DNA of 64,000 nt from Mycobacterium sp. JS623 (GCF_000328565.1 NC_019966.1:4340001-4404000); one strand, 5' to 3'. Positions 37,288 through 45,633 are shown, numbered from the stretch's first letter. Notes: generated by a model not told the origin, from the letters alone. Translations and numbers: made by a program.

Positions 37288-38559
37288 GTGCGTCCCTGGA
37301 TCGTCTGGGCCACCGGACTACTGGCCTACATCGTCGCCGTCCTCGACCGGACCACCCTCGGCGTTTCGGGGCTGGCGGCGGCCGACCGTTTCAACGCCAG
37401 CCCGAGCGTGCTGTCGACGTTCGTGGTCCTGCAGGTCGTGGTATACGCGGCCGCCCAGGTGCCTGCCGGGCTGTTGCTCGACCGATTCGGTTCCAAGGCA
37501 CTGATCCTGTCGGGCGCCGCGGTGATGGCGACGGGCCAGCTTGTGCTCGCATTCACCGATTCGCTCCCCCTGGCCGTCGCGGCGCGTGCGTTGCTCGGCC
37601 TTGGCGACGCGGTGACGTTCATCTCCGTGCTTCGGCTTGTGCCGCACTGGTTCTCGGCCAAACAGGTACCCCTGGTGACGCAGTTGACTGGCATCTGCGG
37701 CCAACTGGGCCAAGTGCTTTCGGCCGTTCCATTTTTCGCGCTGCTTGCCGACGCTGGTTGGACAACCGCGTACGTATCGGTTGCGGCGGTGGGCGTGCTG
37801 TCGATGGCCCTGACGCTCGCCCTGGTCAAGGACACACCCAACGGTCCCCTCACGCCGGTACACAGCGCGTCGATCCGGGAGACCCTGGCGAGCGTCAAGA
37901 CCGTGTGGTTACGGCCGGGCACCCGGCTCGGCTTCTTCACCCACATGGGCACGCAGTTCTCGGTCACGGCGTTTGCGTTGATGTGGGGTGTGCCGTATCT
38001 GACCGAGGCCCAAGGACTTTCGACGAGTGCGGCAGGGGCCCTGCTGGCCATCTCGGTCGTCGCCGCCATTTCAGCCGGCGTCGTCATCGGAATCTTCACG
38101 GGCCGACTGCCGCATCGGCGGTCGCGGATGGTGCTCGGCATCATCGGCGCCAATGCCCTGGCGTGGACGGTGGTGCTGGCGTTGCCGGGCCGCGCTCCGC
38201 TGTGGCTGCTCGTCGCGCTCATCGTCGTGATCTCGGTCGGCGGCCCCGGCTCGATGGTTGGCTTCGACTTCGCGCGCACGTTCAACCCGAGCGCGACGCT
38301 TGGCACGGCTCAAGGCATGGTCAACATGGGTGGGTTCGTCGCGTCGCTGTTGGTCATGCAGGCGATGGGCCTGATCCTCGATGCCGCGGGCGATTTCTCG
38401 TTTCACTCATTCCGGCTGGCATGGACCGTGCAGTACGCGATCTGGGTCCTCGCGGTGGTCGGCATCCTGATCACTCGCCGCAAGGCACGCAGACTGATGC
38501 GCATCGAAGAAGAAGCGGTGCTGCTGGAGACTCTGGACGCCGCGTCCGCGACGAGATGA
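37288..38559 (+). CDS. Major facilitator superfamily transporter
   Basis: A 423-residue transporter with twelve predicted helices. The first helix pair is RPWIVWATGLLAYIVAVLDR / LSTFVVLQVVVYAAAQVPAG, followed by the A-like loop LLLDRFGSKALIL; RALLGLGDAVTFISVLRLVP is typical of the MFS helix 4-5 region. C-terminal tail is charged (RRKARRLMRIEEEAVLLETL). GTG start with GAAAGG 7 nt upstream. Divergent from the MerR gene, which may regulate it. Substrate unknown. Confidence 0.88.
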   Translation: MRPWIVWATGLLAYIVAVLDRTTLGVSGLAAADRFNASPSVLSTFVVLQVVVYAAAQVPAGLLLDRFGSKALILSGAAVMATGQLVLAFTDSLPLAVAARALLGLGDAVTFISVLRLVPHWFSAKQVPLVTQLTGICGQLGQVLSAVPFFALLADAGWTTAYVSVAAVGVLSMALTLALVKDTPNGPLTPVHSASIRETLASVKTVWLRPGTRLGFFTHMGTQFSVTAFALMWGVPYLTEAQGLSTSAAGALLAISVVAAISAGVVIGIFTGRLPHRRSRMVLGIIGANALAWTVVLALPGRAPLWLLVALIVVISVGGPGSMVGFDFARTFNPSATLGTAQGMVNMGGFVASLLVMQAMGLILDAAGDFSFHSFRLAWTVQYAIWVLAVVGILITRRKARRLMRIEEEAVLLETLDAASATR

Positions 38560-38562
38560 CGG

Positions 38563-38982
38563 CTAGCGATTGCGGGCGGTCGCCCGCCTGTTGGCCTTCT
38601 TGATCGCCGATACCAGTTCGCCCTTGCTCATCTTCGAGCGACCCGAGATATCAAGCTTGCGTGCGACTTCCACCAGATGCTTCTTCGACGCGTTGGCGTC
38701 CACACCCTCAGCTGACTTGCCGCTCGGATTGGGGCCGCCGCTGCGTGCACGGGAATCCGAAGGGCCCTTCTTCGACTTGGGTTCCCAGTGGTCGCCGACC
38801 TTCTCGAAGCTGTGCTTCAACGCGTCGTAGGCGACCCGGTGCGCCCGCTCACCTTCGCCGTACTCCTTCACGGCATTGTCGTGCACCTTGGCGAAAGTGC
38901 GCTGCGCCTTCGCGGGCGACTTCTGCAGGGTGCTCGGCAGTTCACTCTTGCGGGCCGCCCCGCTCTTCGTTGTCTTCGGCAT
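38563..38982 (-). CDS. ChaB-family protein with Rho N-terminal-like domain
   Basis: A 139-residue basic protein. Residues ~12-70 match ChaB (LPSTLQKSPAKAQRTFAKVH; GERAHRVAYDALKHSFEKVG); a Lys/Ser/Gly-rich linker leads to a C-terminal SAP/Rho-N-like helical domain (SKKHLVEVARKLDISGRSKM, SKGELVSAIKKANRR) that binds nucleic acid in other proteins. It may be a stress-related nucleoid or RNA-associated protein. Cytosolic; no signal peptide. Confidence 0.87.
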   Translation of the reverse strand: MPKTTKSGAARKSELPSTLQKSPAKAQRTFAKVHDNAVKEYGEGERAHRVAYDALKHSFEKVGDHWEPKSKKGPSDSRARSGGPNPSGKSAEGVDANASKKHLVEVARKLDISGRSKMSKGELVSAIKKANRRATARNR

Positions 38983-39122
38983 TGTGGTGCTCCCTCAAGA
39001 ACTGAAAAAATGGCACCGCCGAGGCGGCATCAACTGCGCGCGTGTCGCTTTCTTGACGCCCCGCGCACCCGGTGCGCAACCTCGTACGGCTGCATAGGTG
39101 GCGTTACCCGAAGGTGGTACCG

Positions 39123-40385
39123 CTAAACGCCTGACAGGCTCCTCGCGATGGACTGCGCCGCGTGCCGGTGCCCCAGCGTTTCGTAACCGACCACGCTCAC
39201 CATCGGCGCCAACGTGACGACCAGCAAGCAGTTCGCCATCGAGATGCCGGCGGCGGCCAGCCACACCGCCAACCCGAGCACAGCCGCAGTCAGCGCGATC
39301 AGCAGCAGGTGGAACGCGTCAATGGTCCGAACCAACCACGCGTAAAGCACGTAGATCGAGATGATGTAGACGCCAACCGGCACGCCCACCGACAGCACTG
39401 TTTCGACAGACCCGAGCTTGGAAAGGTGCTCGATGTAATAGGCGGCCGCATGCAGACCGGCGCCGGTCGCCACGATGGCCCCGAACGGCAGGATGTGGAA
39501 GTAGCCGAAGACGAATGATCGCTCGGGGTGGGCGTGCAGCAGATCCGCCTGCGGAACTACGAAATACGTCCACCACATGCCGAAGGTGAGTCCAATACCC
39601 GCCACCGCGACGAAAACCGCGTCGTACGACCAACCCTGCGCGCCGACCGCCGCCGACACCGACGCCACCGTGCCGACCACGCCCTCTCCGAGCGCGATGA
39701 TCGTCAGCAGGCTGTAGCGCTCGGTGATGTGATGCGCGTGCCACGGCGTGCCGCCCATCCGCGTTTCTGCCACGACGGGACCAAGCAACTCGATCCCGAT
39801 GAGCACCACCACGAAAACGAACGTCACCGGCACCGAGGTGTGCAAGAACATCGTCGCGGCCCAGCCGACCTGCGCGACCGTGACCGCCGCAGCGTATGTC
39901 AGGCAGGCCGACCGGCGGCCGGGATCCTGCTTGGCAGCGCGTAACCACTGCCCCACCAACGAAATTCGCATCACCACGTAGCCGGCCACCATGACCCTGT
40001 TGTCGACGTGGCCGCCGTGTTCGATCGACGCGAACATCGCGGGCAGGCCAAGCGCCAGCACGACAACACCGACCATCTGCAGCATGGTCATCAGCCGGTA
40101 GACCCAGTCGTCGGTGTCGTAGGCCGAAGCGTGCCAGGCGAAGTTGATCCAGGCCCAGCAGATCGCGAAGACGGCGAACGAAAACCCCAGCAGCCCCGCG
40201 CCGACGTGGTTCTCGGCCAGCAGATGCGCGAACTCGTTCGCGGCGATGCCGAACGCCACGACGAATGTCAGGTCGAACAGCAGCTCCAGCGGCGTCGCAA
40301 CCCGGTGTTCCTCATGTGGGTCGCGGCCCGTCATCGGGCGGATGCGATGCGCGCCGACAGATCGCTGCGGTTGGGCCTCGGTCAT
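39123..40385 (-). CDS. Low-temperature-requirement protein A (LtrA) family membrane protein
   Basis: A 420-residue polytopic membrane protein with about ten helices. HRVATPLELLFDLTFVVAFG is the LtrA signature; YSLLTIIALGEGVV is the second conserved block. The ATG at 40385 has GAGG and AAGGA close upstream on the minus strand; the frame extends ten codons further but without a site. Function not established in mycobacteria; named after a Listeria cold-growth gene. Confidence 0.88.
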   Translation of the reverse strand: MTEAQPQRSVGAHRIRPMTGRDPHEEHRVATPLELLFDLTFVVAFGIAANEFAHLLAENHVGAGLLGFSFAVFAICWAWINFAWHASAYDTDDWVYRLMTMLQMVGVVVLALGLPAMFASIEHGGHVDNRVMVAGYVVMRISLVGQWLRAAKQDPGRRSACLTYAAAVTVAQVGWAATMFLHTSVPVTFVFVVVLIGIELLGPVVAETRMGGTPWHAHHITERYSLLTIIALGEGVVGTVASVSAAVGAQGWSYDAVFVAVAGIGLTFGMWWTYFVVPQADLLHAHPERSFVFGYFHILPFGAIVATGAGLHAAAYYIEHLSKLGSVETVLSVGVPVGVYIISIYVLYAWLVRTIDAFHLLLIALTAAVLGLAVWLAAAGISMANCLLVVTLAPMVSVVGYETLGHRHAAQSIARSLSGV

Positions 40386-40418
40386 TGCCTCAGTCCTTTC
40401 ACAGCTACATTTCACCCC

Positions 40419-40493
40419 ATGGCAGGTGCGAAGAAGTTGGTGATGGCGCGAGCGGGCAAGGCGGAACGCGAACTGGGCGGCAAAAACAGGTAG
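40419..40493 (+). CDS. Possible 24-residue basic peptide
   Basis: MAGAKKLVMARAGKAERELG followed by GKNR and a TAG, very basic and helical. It lies in the gap between LtrA and the SARP-like regulator, and its stop is inside the first copy of the 26-bp repeat. Too short to judge; included as a candidate because the composition looks non-random and no other feature explains the stretch. Confidence 0.25.
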   Translation: MAGAKKLVMARAGKAERELGGKNR

Positions 40494-40507
40494 TCAACTA
40501 CGCATGC
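40482..40507 (+). repeat. 26-bp promoter-like direct repeat, copy 1
   Basis: AAAAACAGGTAGTCAACTAC followed by GCATGC. It matches 41026-41051 at 22 of 26 positions. It contains a small palindrome GTAGT CA ACTAC. It lies 31 bp before the regulator's start codon, and the trinucleotide GTC plus GGAAGA recurs exactly 34 bp after each copy. A shared operator or -35 region is likely. Confidence 0.55.
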
Positions 40508-40538
40508 CTTCTGCAGAGCCCGGATCGACCATCACTAT

Positions 40539-41120
40539 GTGTCGGAAGAATTCTCGCTGAAGCTGCTAGGTCAATTCGCCGTTTACCGAGGTGATCAGCC
40601 CGTCGACCTGCCTCCGGCATGCCAGCGCCTGGTCGCACTCGTCGCGCTGAAGCGGCGGCCCGTGCACCGGCTGTGGGTCTGCGCGATGCTGTGGCCGCAT
40701 GCCCAGACGCGGCGTGCCATCGCTAGCCTGCGCTCCACCATGTGGCGGCTGCGGCCTGCGGGCGCCGATCCGCTTCTCGAGGTCGATCCGCAGTACCTCG
40801 CCCTGGCCTCCGGTGTGTCAGTGGACTGGTTCGACGCGGCTGACCAGATCGAGCAACTACTCGAGCACGACGGGCCCGTCGACCCGCAATTCGTCTCCGG
40901 CCTACTTCCGCTGCTTCGCGCGGGGGAACTTCTCGACGGCTGGTCCGAACCCTGGGCCACAGCCGAGCGCCAGCGCTACCGCGCGATGCGCAAGCAAGCA
41001 CGCGACACGTTGGGCCGCGGCTCCGAAAAACAGGTATCCACCTACGCGTGCGGTTCCATGCGTTCACTTCATACGCTTCATAGCGTCAGGAAGACCAAGG
41101 ACGACTCGAGAGAACCATGA
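40539..41120 (+). CDS. Short SARP/BTAD-like winged-helix regulator
   Basis: A 193-residue protein. Residues ~6-95 are a SARP-type winged helix (FSLKLLGQFAVYRGDQPVDL, PPACQRLVALVALKRRPVHR, ASLRSTMWRLRPAGADPLLE); then a start of the bacterial transcription-activation domain (VDWFDAADQIEQLL; YRAMRKQARDTLG). It ends soon after, well short of a normal BTAD of ~150 residues, so the activation domain is reduced. Its last ~30 codons overlap the second 26-bp repeat. The stop overlaps the next ATG (ATGA). Confidence 0.8.
   Translation: MSEEFSLKLLGQFAVYRGDQPVDLPPACQRLVALVALKRRPVHRLWVCAMLWPHAQTRRAIASLRSTMWRLRPAGADPLLEVDPQYLALASGVSVDWFDAADQIEQLLEHDGPVDPQFVSGLLPLLRAGELLDGWSEPWATAERQRYRAMRKQARDTLGRGSEKQVSTYACGSMRSLHTLHSVRKTKDDSREP
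41026..41051 (+). repeat. 26-bp promoter-like direct repeat, copy 2
   Basis: AAAAACAGGTATCCACCTAC followed by GCGTGC, inside the 3' end of the regulator gene and 66 bp before the 38-residue peptide's ATG. It may form an internal promoter for the peptide and flavoprotein genes, under the same control as copy 1. Confidence 0.5.
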
Positions 41121-41233
41121 ACGCGCTACTGCTGATCTGCATCTCCGTGGGCACACCGCTTGCCGCACTGGGACTGTACGACCTGCAGACGCGGCTGGAG
41201 CACTGGGACTACCAGCGTCACGCTGAGGATTGA
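41117..41233 (+). CDS. 38-residue membrane peptide
   Basis: Starts MNALLLICISVGTPLAALGL and ends QRHAED. One N-terminal transmembrane helix and an acidic-aromatic tail (YDLQTRLEHWDYQ). The ATG overlaps the regulator's TGA by 4 bp, and its own TGA overlaps a TTG that can start the next gene, so all three look translationally coupled. The hydrophobic pattern and coupling support a real gene. Function unknown. Confidence 0.6.
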   Translation: MNALLLICISVGTPLAALGLYDLQTRLEHWDYQRHAED

Positions 41234-41694
41234 CCGTCGACGCACGCCGTGCTGCGGCTACCGTGGTGGCGGTGGAAAACCTCTCCGATGATGTTGTCGC
41301 ATTCCTGTCCGAAGGTACTCGCACTGGATTGCTCGGATATCTCGCCTCCGACGGCCGTCCTCTCGTCGCCCCCGTTTGGTTTGTCGTCGACAACGGCGAA
41401 CTGGCCTTCAACACCGGCAAGGACACCGCGAAAGGCCGTGCGCTAGCGCGCGATCCGCGCGTGGTGATGTGCGTCGACGACTCGCGGCCGCCGTACTCGT
41501 TCGTCCAAGTCCAGGGCATCGCCGCGGTCGGCGAGGACCCGCAGGACGTTCTCGACATTGCAACGCGCACCGGCGGGCGCTACATGGGTGCCGAGCGGGC
41601 CGAGGAGTATGGAAGGCGCAACGCCGTTCCCGGTGAACTCGTGGTGCGCATCAAGCCGACCAAGGTGCTCAAGGCCTTCAACGTGGCAGAGTGA
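41230..41694 (+). CDS. PPOX-class F420/flavin-dependent oxidoreductase
   Basis: Up to 154 residues with a split-barrel flavin fold: VVAFLSEGTRTGLLGYLASD, RPLVAPVWFVVDNGELAFNT, KAKGRALARDPRV region, YSFVQVQGIAAVGEDPQDVL, and a C-terminal VVRIKPTKVLKAFNVAE, the usual end of the F420-dependent PPOX (Rv1155-like) family. It would use F420 or FMN to reduce an unknown substrate. The TTG at 41230 overlaps the previous stop; GTG at 41263 or 41272 would give the more usual ~140 residues, and I cannot decide among them. Confidence 0.82.
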   Translation: MTVDARRAAATVVAVENLSDDVVAFLSEGTRTGLLGYLASDGRPLVAPVWFVVDNGELAFNTGKDTAKGRALARDPRVVMCVDDSRPPYSFVQVQGIAAVGEDPQDVLDIATRTGGRYMGAERAEEYGRRNAVPGELVVRIKPTKVLKAFNVAE

Positions 41695-41698
41695 TTGC

Positions 41699-42415
41699 GT
41701 GAGTACGCCGCAGGAACCCTACGCCGTTGGGGTGGTGCTGGCCGCCGGCCTTGGCACCCGAGTCGGTGCCGACGGCAACAAGGCATACCTGCCGCTGGCG
41801 GGCCGCAGCATGGTGGCCTGGTCGCTCTCCTCCGTCACGCAAGTCACCGAGATCGCCCGCACGGTGCTGGTTTACCGGTGCGGCGAACTCGGCCTCGCGC
41901 GCGACACCGTGGCGAAGGAACTGCCCGGCAGCGCAGTGGAACTGGTCGAGGGCGGGGACACCAGGCACGCGTCCGAATTCAACGTGCTGCGCTATCTCGC
42001 TGACGACATCGAGTCAGGCGTGGTGGGTGTGGTGCTCATTCACGACGCGGCGCGACCGCTGGCGCGCCACGACATGTTCGTCACAGCGCTGGCGCTTGCG
42101 CGCGAGTTCGGCGGGGCGATACCGGCATTGACCATTCCGGACGTGGTGCGGCAGGGGCCCGCCGGTGTGGAGTCGACCGGCGGCGGATTGGTGCGCGTGC
42201 AGACGCCGCAGGCATTTCGGGCACGTCCCCTGCTGCGCGCCTATCGGGCCGCCGCGGCAGAGGGATTCGAGGGCACCGACACGTCGTCGTGCATCGAGAA
42301 GTACACCGAGGAACAGGTGCGCACCTTCCCCGGCGAGGCGGCCAACCTGAAGGTGACCTACGCGCAGGACGTGGCCGTCGCGGCCCGTCTGCTCAATGCT
42401 GCCGACTCGCGATGA
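41699..42415 (+). CDS. IspD-like nucleotidyltransferase (2-C-methylerythritol 4-phosphate cytidylyltransferase family)
   Basis: A 238-residue cytidylyltransferase-fold protein with an intact site: nucleotide loop VVLAAGLGTRVGADGNKAYL, VLIHDAARPLARHDM (the Asp that binds Mg), VRVQTPQAFRARPLLRAY, GTDTSSCIEKYTEEQVRTFP, and LKVTYAQDVAVAARLL. This is the IspD/TarI pattern. The canonical ispD (Rv3582c type, next to ispF) is expected elsewhere, so this may be a paralog making another CDP-alcohol. GTG start, 4 bp after the PPOX stop. It overlaps the convergent second IspD-like gene by 23 bp. Confidence 0.85.
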   Translation: MSTPQEPYAVGVVLAAGLGTRVGADGNKAYLPLAGRSMVAWSLSSVTQVTEIARTVLVYRCGELGLARDTVAKELPGSAVELVEGGDTRHASEFNVLRYLADDIESGVVGVVLIHDAARPLARHDMFVTALALAREFGGAIPALTIPDVVRQGPAGVESTGGGLVRVQTPQAFRARPLLRAYRAAAAEGFEGTDTSSCIEKYTEEQVRTFPGEAANLKVTYAQDVAVAARLLNAADSR

Positions 42416-43061
42416 TCGCCTCGACATAGCCGGTATCCCTTGGCAATTCGACCACGAACGCGGCGGCGTCACCGTCGACCATGGTGATCGGCGTGCCGCT
42501 GCGCAGCGCTTCGTCGAGCTCGTCGAAGTCCTCAGAGGTGCGTCCGGCCAGCAGCCGGGACAGTTCGTCGACGGCGAACCCGCGCGGATACTGCACGGCT
42601 TGAAGCGTCGAGCGGTCAAGAGTGTCGGTCACCGACCCGTTCTCGTCGACGGCCTTCACACTGTCAATCACAGCGAGCGTGGGCATCACGATGGGGCTAC
42701 CCGCTAGCAGGGCGTCAATCACCCTGTCGCGCAGGCTATCTGGTGCCAGCGGCCGCCGGATGTCGTGAATCAGGACGTGGTGCGGCGAATCGCGAAAGTG
42801 CTGCAGTCCGGCGGCCAGGCATTGCGCCCGCGAGCCCGGCTCCTCGACGGTGACGACATCGACCGCCGATAAGCCTTGAGCCGCAAGGGCTTCTCGGACT
42901 AGGCCCGCCAGCGCCGCGGCGGCGACGACCACAGCAGCGCCGGGCATTCCGCGCGCGACGCGCACCAGTGACGCCTCCCCCGCCAACGGGCCCAACACCG
43001 CCCAGGGGTTTCCCGCGAGTGCCGTGGGCAGCGGCAGGATCGCTGCGAGCCCATCGCTCAT
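42393..43061 (-). CDS. Degenerate IspD-like protein lacking the nucleotide-binding loop
   Basis: A 222-residue protein that follows the IspD fold (VLIHDIRRPLAPDSLRDRVI in place of HDAARP; LQAVQYPRGFAVDELSRLL in place of QTPQxF; EDFDELDEALRSGTPITMVD; FVVELPRDTGYVEAIIA) but whose N-terminus ILPLPTALAGNPWAVLGPLA has no GxGxR loop or lysine. It should not bind CTP in the normal way. It is translated with the downstream patatin gene (4-bp ATGA overlap), and converges on the intact IspD-like gene. It may be an allosteric partner or a decaying paralog. Confidence 0.72.
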   Translation of the reverse strand: MSDGLAAILPLPTALAGNPWAVLGPLAGEASLVRVARGMPGAAVVVAAAALAGLVREALAAQGLSAVDVVTVEEPGSRAQCLAAGLQHFRDSPHHVLIHDIRRPLAPDSLRDRVIDALLAGSPIVMPTLAVIDSVKAVDENGSVTDTLDRSTLQAVQYPRGFAVDELSRLLAGRTSEDFDELDEALRSGTPITMVDGDAAAFVVELPRDTGYVEAIIASRQH

Positions 43062-44062
43062 CGGCGGAAGCGCTCGAGGTAGGCGTCCCAGTCCCAGGTG
43101 GCCAGGAACTTTTCCGTGGCCGCATACCCTTTCGCGTACAGCGCCTCGATCTCGTTGTCAGAAATATCGAAATCGAGGAAGCCGACGTCCGTCGAATCCA
43201 CTCGGATGGTCCTCGCACTCACCCACGGCTCGTTGAGGTAGGCCTGATCGCGGCCGACGAGCGCCGCGGTGATGACGCCTTCCAGCAGATGCGGCGCGCC
43301 GAGCATCCGCAGAGGCGCCAGCGCGGGAATCACCTTGTCGTTGCCTTCGGGAAGGTTCGGCAGAACCGTGACACCGAAGCTGGGCCAGCGAGGTTTGCGT
43401 CCGTCGTGGCGGTCGAGTGAGTCGATCGGAAAGTTCGACAGGATTCCACCGTCCACCAACGTGGACGTCAAGCCGCTGGAGGCCGTTAGCGTGACGGGAC
43501 GAAAGAAGAACGGGATCGCCATCGACGCGCGCACCGCATCAGCGACGGGCTGTTCGTCGGCATCCAGGCCGTAGACCCGGCGATAGTCCCACGGCAGCCG
43601 CACCAACTGCCCAGTCGTCACATCGGCGACCGTCACGACCAGCTTGTAGCGCCGCTCAGGCGGCAAGTCGTCGTCGTCAATGGCCAGGTCACCGAACGTG
43701 CGCACGTCGAGGTTCGCAAGCTGGCTGCGGATCCAGTCGTGCGCGTAGTCGCCCTTGTAGATACCCGTTCCCCGCAACACAGCCACCGAGGGGCCGAGAA
43801 TCGGAAAGCGTTCGATGGCGCCCGGGTCGGTGAACTTGTGGTAATCCAGCTGCAGCGCAAGCTCTTTGACTTCGTCCCCGGTGAGCTGGTTGCCCATTGA
43901 TGCGGCCGCGACGATCGCGCCGACGATCGAGCCGGCAGACGTTCCCGACACACGTTGGGCGCCGTACCCGGCGTCCATCAACGCAACGACGGACCCCACC
44001 AAACCGATGCCTTTGACACCGCCGCCGGACAACACCAGGTCCGCAGGCTTCGGCTTCGCCAC
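43058..44062 (-). CDS. Patatin-like phospholipase
   Basis: A 334-residue lipid acyl hydrolase. Oxyanion loop LVLSGGGVKGIGLVG, nucleophile in VSGTSAGSIVGAIVAAASMG (GxSxG, Ser ~43), and the catalytic Asp in LVDGGILSNFPIDSL (DGG). No signal peptide. It acts on membrane phospholipids or lysolipids from the cytosolic side. It lies between the IspD-like gene (4-bp overlap) and the Mce-associated gene (start codons and stop 10 bp apart, same strand). Confidence 0.92.
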   Translation of the reverse strand: MAKPKPADLVLSGGGVKGIGLVGSVVALMDAGYGAQRVSGTSAGSIVGAIVAAASMGNQLTGDEVKELALQLDYHKFTDPGAIERFPILGPSVAVLRGTGIYKGDYAHDWIRSQLANLDVRTFGDLAIDDDDLPPERRYKLVVTVADVTTGQLVRLPWDYRRVYGLDADEQPVADAVRASMAIPFFFRPVTLTASSGLTSTLVDGGILSNFPIDSLDRHDGRKPRWPSFGVTVLPNLPEGNDKVIPALAPLRMLGAPHLLEGVITAALVGRDQAYLNEPWVSARTIRVDSTDVGFLDFDISDNEIEALYAKGYAATEKFLATWDWDAYLERFRR

Positions 44063-44072
44063 GGCGCCGACG

Positions 44073-44708
44073 CTACACGGGATCGAATTGCGAAATGAGC
44101 CAGGTGCCGTTGATTTTCTTCAGTCCCACCTTGACCGCGCTCGCGGCAAAGGCGCCGTCGGGATTCTCCTTGCTGGTGGTGTTCTGGTTGATGAACACCA
44201 GCACCATGGCTGAGTCCGGATGCAGTTCGGACACCGCAGCCCGCACGACGGCCGCGCTGGTCTTGACTGCCTTCTGCTTGGCCGCAGGTGTGACGATCTG
44301 CTGGGTGAAATTCGTGTAGTACGAAAGGAAGTCACCGGTCAGATGCGACTTCGCATTCGCGAAGTCTTTGTCGAGGGTCTCGGGTGAGTACGACAGCATC
44401 GCGACCGTGCCGCGTTTCGCGGCGTCAAGCACAACCTTGGCCGCGGCATCGTCGGTTTTCTGGTCAGTGCGGTATTGGCCGAAATACAGCCAGGTCGCCG
44501 CGCCTGCCGACGCGAGCAGGGCGATCGTCAACACGATGGCACCGATTATCCCGGCCATCGCGAGTCCCGACCGACGCCGCTTGCCGTCGGTTTCGCTTGT
44601 CGCGTCGTCGGTTTCGGTGGATCCGTCAGTGGCCTTGTCGACGTCGGTGACCTGGTCTGCATCAGTCTCGTCGACGTCGGTCACGTCGGCGCTGTTCTTC
44701 GTGGTCAC
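44073..44708 (-). CDS. Mce-associated membrane protein
   Basis: A 211-residue protein with an acidic Asp/Thr/Glu-rich cytoplasmic N-terminus (~1-45), one transmembrane helix (GLAMAGIIGAIVLTIALLAS), and an extracytoplasmic NTF2-like domain (TVAMLSYSPETLDKDFANAK to GLKKINGTWLISQFDPV). This is the standard layout of Mce-associated proteins (Mas/Mam), which stabilise Mce lipid importers. Its start overlaps the preceding Mas gene by 4 bp. The mce genes themselves lie about 13 kb to the right. Confidence 0.88.
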   Translation of the reverse strand: MTTKNSADVTDVDETDADQVTDVDKATDGSTETDDATSETDGKRRRSGLAMAGIIGAIVLTIALLASAGAATWLYFGQYRTDQKTDDAAAKVVLDAAKRGTVAMLSYSPETLDKDFANAKSHLTGDFLSYYTNFTQQIVTPAAKQKAVKTSAAVVRAAVSELHPDSAMVLVFINQNTTSKENPDGAFAASAVKVGLKKINGTWLISQFDPV

Positions 44709-45583
44709 GGTACGAACTCCACCTTCTCCATCTTGATCTGACCGCCCTCACGCTTGAGGTTCACGGACAGCCGCCACGACCGGGGCTCCTGCTTGGCGCC
44801 CGCGGAGTTGGTGACGCGCGATGACGCCGACACCAGCACGACGGCCGTGTCGTCGGTCATCGACTCGACGCCCGTGGCGTTGACGGTGACCTCGGTGATC
44901 ACCTTCGAGTCCTGCGCAACCTTGATGAAGTCGTCGGCCTGGCTCTTGAAGTCGTCCTTGAACTGGCCGGTGGCGTTGTCGATGATGCGCTGCACGTCCT
45001 CCTTCGCCTTGTTGAAATCCAACGACATCAGTGTCACGACGCTCTGCCGGGCCGCTGCGCTGTACTCCGCGCGGCGCTGATCGTCGGCGACCTGATGGCG
45101 ATGGTGGTTGATCATCAACACGCTGACGAAGACCAGCACTGCCGTGCCGGCAACCGCGACGACAGCGGCGAGCACGGCGGCAACGATCTTGAGAATCCGG
45201 CCGCGCCCGCGACGCTGGCGGACCGGTTCTGCGGGCGACTCCTCGGCGCCATCGCTGACATCCGCGCTCGATTCGGTCAACTCGACCGCCTCGGGGGATC
45301 TGGGCTCAGAGTCCGCGACATCGGTCTCGGAGTCGACGTCTGCTTCCGCAGCCTCGGTCTGGGCGTCGACGGTCGCGGCTTCTGCGGCAGCCCTGCGCAA
45401 CCGGATGGCGCGAGCCTTCGCACGGGCGGCGGCCGCGACGGCCTCCGCTTCTGCGGCTTCGGCCTCTGCCTCTTCGGCGAGAGCCAATGCTTCGGCAGCG
45501 TTGGCCGGCCGATCAGGCTCCTGCTTCGGCTCACCGACGCGGTCAGCGTCGAGCACCGACGCGCGGCGCCTGAAAGACGGCAC
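44705..45583 (-). CDS. Mce-associated membrane protein with Ala/Glu-rich N-terminal coiled coil
   Basis: A 292-residue protein. Residues ~30-75 are a long Ala/Glu/Arg helix (AEALALAEEAEAEAAEAEAV, then ARAKARAIRLRRAAAEA), an acidic linker follows, then one transmembrane helix (ILKIVAAVLAAVVAVAGTAV) and a Mas-type domain (QSVVTLMSLDFNKAKEDVQR to LSVNLKREGGQIKMEKVEFV). The helix is in the cytoplasm and could bind the ATPase or another partner. First of a two-gene unit; a GAGAAT-type operator lies about 35 bp upstream. Confidence 0.88.
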   Translation of the reverse strand: MPSFRRRASVLDADRVGEPKQEPDRPANAAEALALAEEAEAEAAEAEAVAAAARAKARAIRLRRAAAEAATVDAQTEAAEADVDSETDVADSEPRSPEAVELTESSADVSDGAEESPAEPVRQRRGRGRILKIVAAVLAAVVAVAGTAVLVFVSVLMINHHRHQVADDQRRAEYSAAARQSVVTLMSLDFNKAKEDVQRIIDNATGQFKDDFKSQADDFIKVAQDSKVITEVTVNATGVESMTDDTAVVLVSASSRVTNSAGAKQEPRSWRLSVNLKREGGQIKMEKVEFVP

Positions 45584-45617
45584 AGCGACCTCCTAATTCT
45601 GCAAACTGCTACTCAAT

Positions 45618-45633
45618 GAGAATGGCATTATTC
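45618..45633. promoter_or_regulatory. GAGAAT-type operator upstream of Mas genes
   Basis: GAGAATGGCATTATTC. The left half-site is exact and the right half diverges from CATTCTC at one insertion or two changes. It starts 35 bp upstream of the Mas start codon. Related sites are at 48432, 50049, 53125 and 58133. Confidence 0.5.
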
